Shown: positions 10,501-18,778, counted from the first letter of the stretch. The stretch: DNA of 64,000 bases from Martinezella tropici (GCF_003287875.1 NZ_QMKK01000020.1:62001-126000), one strand, 5' to 3'. The notes: generated by a model from the sequence alone, not told the origin. Translations and numbers: made by a program.

Positions 10501-10840
10501 CGGTGTCGGCGAAGGCGGCTCCTTCCGCGCGCCAATGGCGATTGCGGTGATCGGCGGCATCATCGTGTCGACGGTACTCAGCCTGGTGGTCGTGCCGTCG
10601 TTCTTCCTGATTATGGACGACCTGTCGCGCCTGCTCGGCTACCTCTTCGGCAGGCTTGTCGGAAGCAAGGATGCGGACGACGAAGTCGTGACCAAGGAAG
10701 GTCTGGCCGTCGCTGTCAACGAAAACCGCCAGTCGCTCACCAATCTAGAAGAGCGGCTGGAGGCCATCGAAAACAAGGATGGAAGAAACAGGTCGGTGGG
10801 CACGAATGTGCTGAAACTGCCGCCCTTCGCGGCTGAATAG
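7520..10840 (+). CDS. RND (HAE-1 family) efflux pump, inner-membrane transporter
   Basis: Proton-driven exporter of 1106 residues in the AcrB/MexB-like HAE-1 family. The N-terminus is cytoplasmic (FSAWSIRNPVAP), then span 1 and the pore domain with FPNIDVPVVNV and ASPAELE. Span 4 carries GILVDDAIVEIENI with the acidic proton-relay pair, and the second half repeats the plan with GIVTKNAILLVDFAIE. The C-terminal tail after the last span is about 70 residues, polar and longer than usual. Forms a two-gene operon with the adaptor. The closer resemblance is to the VexF/MdtB-like clinical-resistance-unrelated branch common in rhizobia; substrate unknown. Confidence 0.9.
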   Translation: MNFSAWSIRNPVAPLLGFFLLMVVGAHAFFNLPITRFPNIDVPVVNVTVTQSGASPAELEMQVTKEIEDAVASINGIDEIQSTVTDGQSQTVVIFRLEVPTQQAVQDTKDAIDRIRGNLPSTIDEPIVSKVDVEGQAIQSFAVSSPNMTLEELSWFVDDTVKRALQGQAGIGRVDRYGGADREVRIELDPNKLNAYGITALSVSQQLRSTNIDLGSGRGQVAGSEQAIRVLGDARNVAQLADTTIALTNGRFVKLSDLGAIKDTYQEPKSFSRFNSTPVVTFGVFRAKGASEVTVAKTVGDTLDKVRAENSNVSIEMIDDAVYYTYGNYESAMHTLIEGAVLAVIVVFLFLRNWRATLISAVALPLSAIPTFWIMHQIGFSLNLVSFLALTLATGILVDDAIVEIENIARHIKMGKTPYRAAIDAADEIGLAVIATTFTIIAVFVPVSFMPGIPGQYFIQFGLTVAFSVFFSLLVARLITPMMAAYLMRAEDGVDDHHDNDGRFMRGYSWLVRQTTKRWYTRYPTLLAAFAFSIASVVALVMFVPGSFIPPDDSSRIVLSAELPPNARLDDTEQATNEIYRRVKDIDGVENVFVLGGASPKGDLELRRATVTLTLGKLDQSLMKKLVNDVLGSIPGIGPYLPKVAVHGRVRPQWDVEKEVFAKLRSIPDVRITKLNDRGDRDLTYNFLSRSEKDLNQAVGILEAKLRTDPALANVSADGALPRPELQIYPRKDEAARLGITPQTISDTIRVATIGDIDASLAKISLDDRQIPIRVQASLGMRRDLAAIRALRIKTASGTTVPLSSVADVDYSEGLSSIKRNNRYRVVAIGADLPQGVALDTASEHFLNIVNSAQIPATVHLAESGDTKVQKEMQQSFGNAMLLGLLLVLTVLILLFKDVIQPFTILLSLPLAIGGVALALIMTGNALSMPVMIGILMLMGIVTKNAILLVDFAIEMMHQGMPRLEAVVEAGRKRARPIIMTSIAMSAGMLPSALGVGEGGSFRAPMAIAVIGGIIVSTVLSLVVVPSFFLIMDDLSRLLGYLFGRLVGSKDADDEVVTKEGLAVAVNENRQSLTNLEERLEAIENKDGRNRSVGTNVLKLPPFAAE

Positions 10841-10868
10841 AACAGGCTCGGCAGATGTGTGGATAATG

Positions 10869-10899
10869 ACAGGGCGGATTAAAGACCGCCCTGTTCTTT
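10869..10899 (+). terminator. Terminator hairpin of the RND operon overlapping the 3' end of ureG
   Basis: Perfect 9-bp stem ACAGGGCGG / CCGCCCTGT with an 8-nt loop, then TCTTT. The right arm encodes the last residues of the convergent ureG gene, so terminator and coding sequence overlap. A minus-strand transcript would form the same hairpin. Confidence 0.75.
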
Positions 10900-11490
10900 G
10901 AGGAAGCTGACGATCGTGCTGACGCCATCGCCCCGCTTCATGTCGGAAAACACAAAGGGCCGAGCCTGGCGCATGCGGGTGGCATCGCGATCCATCACCT
11001 CGAGATCCACGTCGACGAAAGGCGCCAGATCCTTCTTGTTGATGACGAGAAGGTCCGATTTGGTGATGCCGGGGCCACCCTTGCGCGGGATTTCCTCACC
11101 CTGGCACACCGAGATCACATAGATGGTAATGTCGGCGAGGTCGGGCGAGAAGGTCGCCGCCAGATTGTCGCCGCCGGATTCGATGAAGACCACGTCGAGA
11201 TCGGGAAGCCGCTCGTTCAGGCCGGCAATGGCTTGCAGATTGATCGTCGCGTCCTCACGGATCGCGGTGTGCGGACAGCCACCGGTCTCGACTCCGACAA
11301 TGCGGTCCGAGGTCAGTGCCTGCATCCGCACCAGCGCCTCGGCATCCTCCGTCGTATAGATGTCGTTTGTCACGACGGCGACGGAATAGTCGTCACGCAT
11401 CGCCTTGCACAGCTTCTCGGTCAGCGCCGTCTTGCCGGATCCGACGGGGCCGCCGATGCCGACGCGCAAGGGTCCATGTCTCGATTTCAT
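10879..11490 (-). CDS. ureG: Urease accessory GTPase UreG
   Basis: SIMIBI-class GTPase of 203 residues that delivers nickel to apo-urease in complex with UreD/UreF. The P-loop GPVGSGKT is at residues 14-21, the nickel-binding Cys-Pro-His motif at residues 72-74, followed by the [13 protein letters not shown] switch region and the NKKDLAP guanine-specificity motif. Length is standard. It is separated from ureF by a ~205-bp gap containing a family A repeat, so it may be transcribed by readthrough from ureEF or from its own promoter. Confidence 0.98.
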   Translation of the reverse strand: MKSRHGPLRVGIGGPVGSGKTALTEKLCKAMRDDYSVAVVTNDIYTTEDAEALVRMQALTSDRIVGVETGGCPHTAIREDATINLQAIAGLNERLPDLDVVFIESGGDNLAATFSPDLADITIYVISVCQGEEIPRKGGPGITKSDLLVINKKDLAPFVDVDLEVMDRDATRMRQARPFVFSDMKRGDGVSTIVSFLKEQGGL

Positions 11491-11511
11491 GCTCGCAACT
11501 CCGATAAGGCG

Positions 11512-11617
11512 CTAGAGCGGTTCAGCTTTTCAAGGAATCTGTGAACCGCTCTATTTCTATGTTTTCTCGCAATTCCGGACGGAAAACCGCGGCGCACTTT
11601 TCCTGGAATTGCTCTAG
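11512..11617. repeat. Rhizobial intergenic palindromic repeat, family A, copy 2
   Basis: Two hairpins: TAGAGCGGTTCA (from 11513) / TGAACCGCTCTA, then GCAATTCC..GGAAAA / TTTTCC..GGAATTGC ending CTCTAG. Nearly the same bases as 1031-1078 in inverse orientation. It lies between ureF and ureG inside the urease operon, so it is probably transcribed and structured in the mRNA. Confidence 0.85.
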
Positions 11618-11695
11618 CATAACGAAGCGTTCGGCCGCCGCACAGCGGCGAATGACGTAGTGACGCCAGGATCATGATATTTCCCCAACAGCGCA

Positions 11696-12382
11696 TCATG
11701 AACGGAAGAGCCGCGTGCCCTGGGTTTCATGACGCAAGCTCGCTATGTCAGCCTGCACGCTCGCTGAGCCGAGATCATCGAGGCTGGATTGCGCCACCCG
11801 TCGCGCCATAGCGGCAAAGAAACCCTCCAGCCGCGCAAGGATGGCAACGCCATCCTTCTGCCCGCCGACACCGAGCCGGATGCCGGCCGACACCATCTGC
11901 GAGGCCAGCGCATGCAGGAAAGCGGCGGCGGCCTTTTCTGCCGGGATGCCATGAGCACCCGCGATTGCACCGACCGCAACAGGGTAAGCGATCCTTGCTG
12001 GAAGCATGGAAAAAATCTCCTGCGGCCAGGCGGCAGCGGCAGAAAGAAAGGCATTTCCAAGCAACAGGGTCTCATCGTGCCGCTCCTTCGAGCCTGCCAG
12101 CGCTTCGGCCAGCTCCGCGACTGCTGCGAGCCGCTGCGCATCCGCGCCCGCCCGATGCGCCTCGACCAGCAGGACCACGTCATTCCACACCGAACCATTC
12201 TGCATGAGCGTGGAAATCCAGTCTCCGAGCCCGGCACTGTCTGCCACCAGACCGTCGTGTACGGCACGCTCGAGACCACCGGAATAGGCGAAGGACCCCA
12301 CCGGAAACGCCGGCGATAGCCAGGCCATCAGCCGCAGGAGCGCCTGCAGATCGTCGCGATCATCCGTCACCGCAATGTCCAT
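11696..12382 (-). CDS. ureF: Urease accessory protein UreF
   Basis: A 228-residue all-helical UreF. The characteristic N-terminal LLRLMAWLSPAFPVGSFAYSG (residues ~15-35) and the central GNAFLSAAAAWP region are visible; UreF acts as the activating partner of UreG on the UreD-urease complex. It starts 6 nt after the ureE stop, indicating co-transcription. Length is normal for the family and no anomalies are seen. Confidence 0.96.
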   Translation of the reverse strand: MDIAVTDDRDDLQALLRLMAWLSPAFPVGSFAYSGGLERAVHDGLVADSAGLGDWISTLMQNGSVWNDVVLLVEAHRAGADAQRLAAVAELAEALAGSKERHDETLLLGNAFLSAAAAWPQEIFSMLPARIAYPVAVGAIAGAHGIPAEKAAAAFLHALASQMVSAGIRLGVGGQKDGVAILARLEGFFAAMARRVAQSSLDDLGSASVQADIASLRHETQGTRLFRS

Positions 12383-12388
12383 CGACGT

Positions 12389-12892
12389 TCAATCGTGCGC
12401 GTGATCATGATGATCATGCCCATGATCGTGATTGTGCCCGTGCCCGTGCGGATGGCCGCCATGGGAGTGATAGGCGCCGCGGGCAGGCTGGAAAGGCTCG
12501 CTCACCTCGGTCACAACTGCGCCCAATCCTTCGAGCATGGAGCGGATCACATGATCGCGCAGGATCAGGATGCGCTCTTCCTCGATCTGCGCGGACAGAT
12601 GCCGGTTACCGAGATGCCAGGCGAGCTCGATCAGATGCCTGCGGTCGCGCGGGCGAATCTCGAAAAGCTTTTCGTCCGCCGCGACGATTTCGATCAGCTC
12701 GCCATCCTCGCGCACCAGCAGATCGCCGCTCGCAAACAGCACCGGCTCCTTGAGGTCGAGCATGACCATGTCGCCATTTTCGAGATGCAGCAGCTTGCGG
12801 CGAAGATGCCTGAGATCATGCGGCAGGACGACACGATCGATCGGATTGGAAGAAGGAGTGCCGGCCGGCAGATAGGAGGTGACGCGTTGCAT
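12389..12892 (-). CDS. ureE: Urease nickel metallochaperone UreE with His-rich tail
   Basis: Nickel chaperone of 167 residues. The N-terminal peptide-binding domain has [16 protein letters not shown] and the C-terminal metal domain has [24 protein letters not shown] with the conserved dimer-interface His. The last ~27 residues are an H-G-D repeat with about a dozen histidines, a strong nickel-storage tail like that of Klebsiella UreE. Encoded between the diguanylate cyclase gene and ureF. Confidence 0.97.
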   Translation of the reverse strand: MQRVTSYLPAGTPSSNPIDRVVLPHDLRHLRRKLLHLENGDMVMLDLKEPVLFASGDLLVREDGELIEIVAADEKLFEIRPRDRRHLIELAWHLGNRHLSAQIEEERILILRDHVIRSMLEGLGAVVTEVSEPFQPARGAYHSHGGHPHGHGHNHDHGHDHHDHAHD

Positions 12893-12970
12893 GTCGGTTC
12901 CAAATTATGAGTTTGTCAGACCATGCAAAATAGTCATCCGCTGTGCAAGCATCAATGACACGCCTATGTG

Positions 12971-13840
12971 CTACATCCGCTGCACGTAGCGCTGCAGCTC
13001 CCGGGGATCGGTCGTCGCTTCCTGCTCGTGCTCGGTCGCGCAGCGATGCCAGACCTGCGACAGTCGCTCGCGCTCGTGCATGACACGATTGCGGCCGAGC
13101 GTTTTGGCAAGATAAAGGGCCTTGTCGGCCGCGGCATAGACGGTCTCCGTCTTGCGCTCCCTGGTGATGTCGGCAATCCCGGCGGACATGGTGATCTTCA
13201 CCGAGCCGCCGTCGACGACGATTGGGTGTTCGGCAATCCGTTCCTTGATTTCTTCGATGCGCGCAATGCGCGCGGCAGTGTCGCCACCATAAATGATCGC
13301 GCCGAATTCTTCGCCGCCGAGCCGGGCGATCACGTCATCTCCCGTAAAGGCGTCGGAAAGTATCTGCGACACCGCAACGATTACGGCGTCGCCGGATGCG
13401 TGTCCGAAGCGATCGTTGATTGCCTTGAACCGGTCGAGATCGAAGATAACAAGCGAAGCGCCGTCTGCAGCCGTATCCAGCGCCTCGGTGAAAGCGCGGC
13501 GGTTGAGGAGGCCGGACAGCATGTCGGTACGGCTCAGCCGTTCGAACTCGGCGCGGGAGACCGCAAGCCTGTGAATCGAAAAGCCCGCCAGCACTGCCAC
13601 AGCGCCGGAAACTGTGCCGCCGATAATCCATGCCAGAAGAACGCCGAAGCGCATTGCCTCCAGAATCGGCAACGGCAGAAGATCGAACCATTGCAGCAGG
13701 AAAAGCATCGCCAGGATGATGGCAAGCGACATGATGACGGCGACAAAACTCATCTTAAGCGCGAAAATAAAAATCGCACGTCGCTGCTGAAAGTTACCGA
13801 GCTCGGCCTGCAGCGAAATCCATCGTTTCATGCGATTCAC
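12971..13840 (-). CDS. Membrane-anchored diguanylate cyclase (GGDEF) within the urease cluster
   Basis: Makes cyclic di-GMP from two GTP. It has 289 residues: two membrane spans (about residues 25-50 and 62-90) with a very short periplasmic loop, then a GGDEF domain starting at RLSRTDMLSGLLNRR. The active-site motif is Gly-Gly-Glu-Glu-Phe at residues 175-179, so it should be catalytic. The RxxD inhibitory site is missing (Thr-Gly-Asp-Asp at residues 166-169), predicting no product inhibition through that site. No periplasmic sensor domain is present. It sits between ureC and ureE on the same strand; whether this is functional linkage or insertion is open. Confidence 0.93.
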   Translation of the reverse strand: MNRMKRWISLQAELGNFQQRRAIFIFALKMSFVAVIMSLAIILAMLFLLQWFDLLPLPILEAMRFGVLLAWIIGGTVSGAVAVLAGFSIHRLAVSRAEFERLSRTDMLSGLLNRRAFTEALDTAADGASLVIFDLDRFKAINDRFGHASGDAVIVAVSQILSDAFTGDDVIARLGGEEFGAIIYGGDTAARIARIEEIKERIAEHPIVVDGGSVKITMSAGIADITRERKTETVYAAADKALYLAKTLGRNRVMHERERLSQVWHRCATEHEQEATTDPRELQRYVQRM

Positions 13841-14047
13841 CTTCCTCAGCCTACCGTTTCGATCATGTGAGATAGGGGTGAAGGCGCTTCCAGGTCTTTA
13901 ATGTAATGATTAAAATGCGTTGCATTTCCCAAGTTGTGAACAACCAAGAGCGCTGATCTGCAAAATCAGGGTTGCCGATGGAAATGCGAGGCGCCGGCAC
14001 CGCCACACCACGCTTTCGGCAAAACCGCATTCGGCGCGCAGCATCGG

Positions 14048-14070
14048 AAAAACCCCGAAACCGGGGCTTT
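14048..14070 (-). terminator. Rho-independent terminator after ureC
   Basis: On the minus strand CCCCG-GTTT-CGGGG is followed by TTTTT, 36 nt past the ureC stop. It implies that the GGDEF-ureE-ureF-ureG block depends on partial readthrough or a promoter between 13841 and 14047. Confidence 0.8.
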
Positions 14071-14105
14071 CTCACACTCGCCGGCAATCAAGCTTGGAAA
14101 TGTCC

Positions 14106-15818
14106 TCAGAACAGGAAATAGCGCTGCGCCATCGGCAGCACCGTCGCCGGCTCGCAGGTCAGCAGCTTGCCATCGGCGCGCACTTCATAGGTTTCCGGAT
14201 CCACCTCGATATGCGGCGTTAGGCTGTTATGGATCATCGATGCCTTGGAGATGCCGCCGCGCGTGTTTCTGACGGGCAGCAGCGCCTTGGCGATGCCGAG
14301 CTTGCCGGCAAGCCCGGCATCGAAAGCAGCCTGCGAAACGAAGGTCACGGAGGAGTTCGTCCGATTCTTGCCATACGCGCCGAACATCGGCCGGTAATGC
14401 ATCGGCTGCGGCGTCGGGATCGAGGCATTCGGATCACCCATGGGCGCCGCGGCAATGGACCCGCCGAGCAACACCATCTCCGGCTTCACGCCGAAAAAGG
14501 CCGGATTCCAAAATACCAGATCGGCGCGCTTGCCGACTTCGATCGAACCGACCTCATGGCTGACGCCATGCGCAATCGCCGGATTGATCGTATATTTGGC
14601 GATGTAGCGCTTCACCCGGAAATTGTCGTTGTCGCCAATCTCCTGCGCCAGACGGCCGCGCTGGCGCTTCATCTTGTCGGCGGTCTGCCAGGTGCGGATC
14701 GCCACTTCGCCGACACGGCCCATGGCCTGGCTGTCGGATGAAATGATCGAGAAGGCGCCGATATCGTGGAGAATATCCTCCGCAGCGATCGTCTCCTTGC
14801 GGATTCGGCTTTCGGCGAAGGCGATATCCTCCGGGATCGACGGCGACAGGTGATGGCAGACCATCAGCATGTCCAGATGCTCGGCGATCGTGTTAACCGT
14901 ATAGGGACGCGTCGGATTGGTCGAAGACGGGATGACGTTCGACTGGCCGCAGATTTTGATGATATCGGGCGCGTGCCCGCCGCCTGCGCCCTCGGTATGG
15001 AATGCATGGATCGTGCGACCCTTGATGGCGCCGATCGTATCCTCGACGAAGCCGCTTTCGTTCAAGGTATCCGTGTGGATCATCACCTGAACGTCGTATT
15101 CATCGGCAACGCTGAGGCAGCAGTCGATCGCCGCCGGCGTCGTGCCCCAGTCCTCATGCAATTTGAGTGAGCAGGCGCCGCCGAGCACCATCTCCTCCAA
15201 GGCGGCGGGCAAAGACGCATTGCCCTTGGCCGAGAGGCCGATATTCATCGGGAAAGCGTCGAAGGCTTCGATCATGCGCGCCAGATGCCAGGGGCCGGGC
15301 GTGCAGGTCGTTGCCAGCGTTCCATGGGCCGGGCCGGTACCGCCGCCGAGCATGGTGGTGATACCAGACATCAGGGCTTCATCGATCTGCTGCGGGCAGA
15401 TGAAATGGATATGACTGTCCATGCCGCCGGCGGTGACGATCTTGCCCTCGCCCGCGATCGCTTCCGTGCCCGGTCCGACGATGATGTTGACATCGGGCTG
15501 CATATCCGGATTACCGGCCTTGCCGATCGCGACGATGCGGCCCTCCTTCAAGCCGATATCCGCTTTCACGATGCCCCAGTGGTCCAAGATCAGCGCATTG
15601 GTGATGACGGTATCGACGGCCCCGTTGGCGCGCGTCACCTGGCTCTGGCCCATGCCATCGCGAATGACCTTGCCGCCGCCGAACTTCACTTCCTCGCCAT
15701 AGGTGGTGAAATCCTTCTCCACCTCGATGAACAATTCGGTATCGGCCAGCCGAACCTTGTCGCCGACGGTCGGTCCGAACATGCTGGCATAGGCGGCGCG
15801 GGAAATCTTGTAGGGCAT
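14106..15818 (-). CDS. ureC: Urease alpha subunit UreC
   Basis: Catalytic subunit (570 residues) of nickel urease, splitting urea into ammonia and carbamate. All active-site residues are present: His136 and His138 (GMDSHIH), the carbamylated Lys219 (SLKLHEDWG), His248, His274 (AFHTEG), Cys321-His322 on the mobile flap (MVCHHLSP) and Asp362 (SSDSQAMGR), each offset by +2 from Klebsiella numbering. Starts 3 nt downstream of the accessory protein gene, so it is co-transcribed with ureDAB. Followed by its own terminator. No anomalies. Confidence 0.99.
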   Translation of the reverse strand: MPYKISRAAYASMFGPTVGDKVRLADTELFIEVEKDFTTYGEEVKFGGGKVIRDGMGQSQVTRANGAVDTVITNALILDHWGIVKADIGLKEGRIVAIGKAGNPDMQPDVNIIVGPGTEAIAGEGKIVTAGGMDSHIHFICPQQIDEALMSGITTMLGGGTGPAHGTLATTCTPGPWHLARMIEAFDAFPMNIGLSAKGNASLPAALEEMVLGGACSLKLHEDWGTTPAAIDCCLSVADEYDVQVMIHTDTLNESGFVEDTIGAIKGRTIHAFHTEGAGGGHAPDIIKICGQSNVIPSSTNPTRPYTVNTIAEHLDMLMVCHHLSPSIPEDIAFAESRIRKETIAAEDILHDIGAFSIISSDSQAMGRVGEVAIRTWQTADKMKRQRGRLAQEIGDNDNFRVKRYIAKYTINPAIAHGVSHEVGSIEVGKRADLVFWNPAFFGVKPEMVLLGGSIAAAPMGDPNASIPTPQPMHYRPMFGAYGKNRTNSSVTFVSQAAFDAGLAGKLGIAKALLPVRNTRGGISKASMIHNSLTPHIEVDPETYEVRADGKLLTCEPATVLPMAQRYFLF

Positions 15819-15821
15819 GGG

Positions 15822-16466
15822 TCAGTCTCCTTGGGAGGCAGAGATGAGGTTCGTGTCGGCAAGGCGCCGCAGGCGGCCGAGGGATATGTAAGCCTCCGCC
15901 AGCCGTTTTTCGGCGGCAAAGGGATGTTCTTCCCAGCCCGTGTGGCTGAAACCGGTAATGGCGATATCATCGTCGGGATGGCGCAACAGCACATCGGCAA
16001 TCACGATTATGCCGCTGCTCGGCACCACATAGGAGCCTGGATCGTAACCCGCCAGCGCCGCGTCCACGCCTTCGTGAACGGATTGATCGATCACGACATG
16101 CCGCTTGCCGGTCGCCTGGCAAAAGGCAGCGAACTGATCGGTATAATCGTCGCAGAAATCGTCGAGTTCCGGATGCGAAATTGCCAGCGGTGCGCGCAGT
16201 GCGGCGAATTTTCTTGGATCGCGCACGCTCCAGACTTCAGACGAGGAGGCAACGGCGGGGCTCCTGCGCCACTCGGCCGAGCCGAGCATGGCGCGTGCCG
16301 GCTGGCCCGTATTGCAGACCGCGACGACATCGGTGCGGCTGCCGCCTGCTCCCATCGAGCGACAATCGTTGAAGCGGATCACGAGATCTGCAGCATCGAT
16401 GACATCCGCCGCGCCTGCCGCGATCTCACCATTACCGACGATCATCACTGCGCGCCTCAGGCTCAC
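15822..16466 (-). CDS. Urease-operon accessory protein with sialyltransferase (GT29)-like motifs
   Basis: A 214-residue soluble protein with no role in known urease maturation. Residues 5-52 read like the L-sialylmotif of GT29 enzymes: G-N-G at 11-13, I-D-x-A-D-x-V-I-R-F-N at 23-33, then R-T-D-V and a Cys-Asn. Residues 149-152 are PSSG and 172-173 Gly-Phe, as in the S motif, and 181-187 is HPFAAEK, matching the very-small H-x4-E motif. Family knowledge: these residues bind CMP-sialic acid in eukaryotic enzymes. The substrate here is unknown. Overlaps the LprI-like gene by 4 nt and sits 3 nt from ureC. Confidence 0.75.
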   Translation of the reverse strand: MSLRRAVMIVGNGEIAAGAADVIDAADLVIRFNDCRSMGAGGSRTDVVAVCNTGQPARAMLGSAEWRRSPAVASSSEVWSVRDPRKFAALRAPLAISHPELDDFCDDYTDQFAAFCQATGKRHVVIDQSVHEGVDAALAGYDPGSYVVPSSGIIVIADVLLRHPDDDIAITGFSHTGWEEHPFAAEKRLAEAYISLGRLRRLADTNLISASQGD

Positions 16467-16900
16467 TGATTGCCCTCCGGCCCAGCGGCGAGATCCTTCA
16501 ATTCCTTGGTTCGCTTCTTGGTCAAATCAGCTTTGCAACCGGAAACAAGCATGGGCTCCATGGAGCCGCCCCGCGCCTGAAATCCCTGCGCCTCGCACTC
16601 GCCGTCGCGATAATCCACCCAGGCGCGCTGCGCTTTGATGAGCGCCTTTTCGGCACCCTTCATGTTATTGTCGAGATCCGCATCGATGGCGACCATAGCT
16701 GCGCGCGTCTTCTTATATTGTGCGTTCAGTGCCTTGTCGGCCTCACCGAATTCGAGCACAGCACAAACGTTCAAGTCCGTCTGTGTCTCTGCCTTGGCAC
16801 AATCGACCTTCGGTTCGTGCATGGTCTGCTGTGCAGAGACTGGGCCGCAGGTCAGGACTGCGACAAGGGCCGCAACCGGTGCAAGCGATTTCATCGGCAT
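16463..16900 (-). CDS. Periplasmic LprI/DUF1311-family protein in the urease operon
   Basis: A 145-residue secreted protein: signal peptide 1-23 (ending VSAQ), then the LprI/DUF1311 domain with paired cysteines (VDCAKAETQTDLNVCA, DGECEAQ, SGCKADLTKKR) and the typical A-x-x-A-W-x-x-Y-R-D-x-x-C core (AQRAWVDYRDGEC). Family members inhibit lysozyme in mycobacteria and are otherwise uncharacterised. It overlaps the next gene by 4 nt and lies 15 nt from ureB. A start at the third codon is equally possible. A urease-related function is not known. Confidence 0.8.
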   Translation of the reverse strand: MPMKSLAPVAALVAVLTCGPVSAQQTMHEPKVDCAKAETQTDLNVCAVLEFGEADKALNAQYKKTRAAMVAIDADLDNNMKGAEKALIKAQRAWVDYRDGECEAQGFQARGGSMEPMLVSGCKADLTKKRTKELKDLAAGPEGNQ

Positions 16901-16915
16901 GGAGCTTCTCCTACC

Positions 16916-17221
16916 CTAAAGCTTGCCCATGACCAGCTGGCGGAAACCGTAGACTTCGCGCTTGCCCGACAGTGGGATCAGCGTCACCGAGCGTGTCTGT
17001 CCCGGTTCGAAGCGCACGGCGGTTCCGGCGGGAATATCGAGCCGCATGCCCTTCGCCTTGTCGCGGTCGAAGGAAAGCCCGGCATTGGTCTCGGCAAAGT
17101 GATAGTGGCTTCCGACCTGCACCGGCCGATCGCCGGTATTGGAAACCTCAAGCGTCACGGTCGGCGCTCCGGCATTGAGTTCGATGTCGCCGCTCGCGGC
17201 GATGATTTCACCTGGGATCAT
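16916..17221 (-). CDS. ureB: Urease beta subunit UreB
   Basis: Non-catalytic beta subunit, 101 residues from the ATG at 17221. The frame stays open 11 codons upstream, but the family begins MIPGEII. Conserved features are [11 protein letters not shown], the FDR motif with the following [19 protein letters not shown], and the C-terminal YGFRQLVMG. Separate ureA and ureB genes are the normal bacterial arrangement. Here a DUF1272 gene sits between them, as in other rhizobia. Confidence 0.98.
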   Translation of the reverse strand: MIPGEIIAASGDIELNAGAPTVTLEVSNTGDRPVQVGSHYHFAETNAGLSFDRDKAKGMRLDIPAGTAVRFEPGQTRSVTLIPLSGKREVYGFRQLVMGKL

Positions 17222-17231
17222 GGTTCTCTCC

Positions 17232-17486
17232 TCATGCGGCCTGGATGGGCGCACATCCCTCAGCTTTTAGAACACGCTTGGTCGAAGCGGGATATTTGGC
17301 AAGCAGCGCCACCGGGCGGATGGGACGCCGCGCGAAATCACCGCCGCAGTTCGGGCAGACGCCGTCCAGCACCGCATTGACACAATCGGCGCAGAAGGTG
17401 CACTCGAACGTGCAGATCATTGCCTCCTCGCTGTCCGGCGGTAAATTCTTGTCGCAGCATTCGCAGTTGGGTCTCAGTTCCAGCAT
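17232..17486 (-). CDS. DUF1272 small zinc-ribbon protein
   Basis: An 84-residue protein with three CxxC-type pairs: C-x-C-C near residues 8-11, C-x3-C-x2-C-x2-C ([12 protein letters not shown]) and CPNCGG. This predicts a double zinc ribbon of the DUF1272 family. It is nested between ureA and ureB with gaps of about 7-10 nt and must be co-translated with them. Function unknown; a metal-handling or regulatory role in urease expression is a guess from position. Confidence 0.85.
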   Translation of the reverse strand: MLELRPNCECCDKNLPPDSEEAMICTFECTFCADCVNAVLDGVCPNCGGDFARRPIRPVALLAKYPASTKRVLKAEGCAPIQAA

Positions 17487-17493
17487 TTCAACC

Positions 17494-17796
17494 TCACCGG
17501 ATAGGCTCGTGGACGGTCACGAGCTTGGTGCCGTCGGGGAACGTCGCTTCGACCTGAACGTCATGGATCATCTCGGCGACACCTTCCATCACCTGATCGC
17601 GGGTAATGACATGGGCGCCGGCCTCCATGAGCTCGGCGACGGCGCGGCCGTCGCGGGCGCCTTCCACTACGAAGTCCGTGATCAGCGCGATGGCTTCGGG
17701 ATGATTGAGCTTGACGCCGCGCTCCAGCCGCCGCCGCGCCACCATCGCCGCCATCGAAATCAGCAGCTTGTCTTTTTCTCTCGGAGTGAGGTTCAT
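17494..17796 (-). CDS. ureA: Urease gamma subunit UreA
   Basis: Gamma subunit of 100 residues with the standard [23 protein letters not shown] start, [21 protein letters not shown] and the C-terminal [10 protein letters not shown]. Forms the (UreABC)3 holoenzyme with beta and alpha subunits. It lies 31 nt after ureD, confirming the usual rhizobial ureDA start of the operon. Confidence 0.99.
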   Translation of the reverse strand: MNLTPREKDKLLISMAAMVARRRLERGVKLNHPEAIALITDFVVEGARDGRAVAELMEAGAHVITRDQVMEGVAEMIHDVQVEATFPDGTKLVTVHEPIR

Positions 17797-17827
17797 CGCC
17801 TACCTATGTGATTGCTGTTTGCTCAAT

Positions 17828-18661
17828 TTACAGGTTCCAGACTTTCGGCACAGGCGCTCCATTGCGCAAGGTGGAAATGATCGGGATGAGGATTTTTCTG
17901 AGCGCGAAACCATCGGCGGCGGCAAGGCGCACGACGAGCTTCTCGCCCCAGTGGCTGGCGCCTCCCATATGCGTTTCGAGGAGCGGCCGGATACGGCCGA
18001 GATAGGCTTCCGCCTGCGGACCGACATAAAGCAGGGTCGCGAAGGCAACCTGGCCGCTCAGGACAGCCGCCTTGGCCGTTAATGCGGCTACATCGCCGTC
18101 CAGGCACAGCTCCTCGGCATGAACCAGCCGTTCGCCGCGGCGGATGCGCCAGCGATCGCGAAACAATCCCTGCTCCATGGCCTCGCCCATGGCTTTCCGC
18201 CCAAGCAGGATCGCCTCGACGGCAAGGAATTCGGCCGTGCCGTCAAGCTCTACAGTCAACGCGCGCGAAAGCGAAGCACGATCGAAGAGGATGGTCTCCT
18301 GCGGCAGCCAATCGACCCGCGCACCGGCGCCAATCTTTATGGATGTCAGCACCTCGGCCGTACCCGCCGAAGCCTTGTAGATCTTCTCACAGGCCTGCGT
18401 CGTCACATCAATGCGCGTACCCGGCCCGGCGACGACGCTCCAATCCATCCGGTCGCCGCCGGTCAGGCCGCCGGCGGTGTTGATAATGACGGCTTCCATG
18501 GAATGGTCGAAGGTTTCCGGCAGTCTGATCTTTGCCGCACCCTCCTGAAAGAGCTCGGCAAGGCGCGTGCGGCCGCCAAGCGACTTGGCCGCAAGATGGC
18601 CGCGACCACGCGCCCTCTGCGGTCTCGTGCCTGCCGCCGTCATTGCCATCTGCCTCTCCAC
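17828..18661 (-). CDS. ureD: Urease accessory protein UreD
   Basis: Scaffold (277 residues) that binds apo-urease and recruits UreF/UreG for nickel insertion. The signature [16 protein letters not shown] (residues ~60-75), [21 protein letters not shown] and ARILxGR-like LLGRKAMGE segments are visible. First gene of the urease operon; two alternative in-frame ATGs lie 4 and 6 codons in. The ~255 bp upstream contain a family B repeat, so the promoter must lie next to or inside that repeat. Confidence 0.95.
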   Translation of the reverse strand: MERQMAMTAAGTRPQRARGRGHLAAKSLGGRTRLAELFQEGAAKIRLPETFDHSMEAVIINTAGGLTGGDRMDWSVVAGPGTRIDVTTQACEKIYKASAGTAEVLTSIKIGAGARVDWLPQETILFDRASLSRALTVELDGTAEFLAVEAILLGRKAMGEAMEQGLFRDRWRIRRGERLVHAEELCLDGDVAALTAKAAVLSGQVAFATLLYVGPQAEAYLGRIRPLLETHMGGASHWGEKLVVRLAAADGFALRKILIPIISTLRNGAPVPKVWNL

Positions 18662-18683
18662 ACATCACATCATGCCAAAGCCC

Positions 18684-18778
18684 CTGCATAATTCCCTAAA
18701 TCGGCATCGATTTAAGGGTAAAATTATGCAGCAGATTAAAAGTGCTACAACGACCTTTGCGCGTCATGATTGACGCCC
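18684..18778. repeat. Rhizobial intergenic palindromic repeat, family B, copy 2
   Basis: Starts CTGCATAATTCCCTAAATCG and contains the hairpin CCCTAAATCG..CGATTTAAGGG, AATTATGCAG, then GCGTCA-TGAT-TGACGC (18761-18776). Shares the TAAATCG hairpin and ATTATGCAG block with 6145-6220. It occupies the space directly upstream of ureD. Confidence 0.75.
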
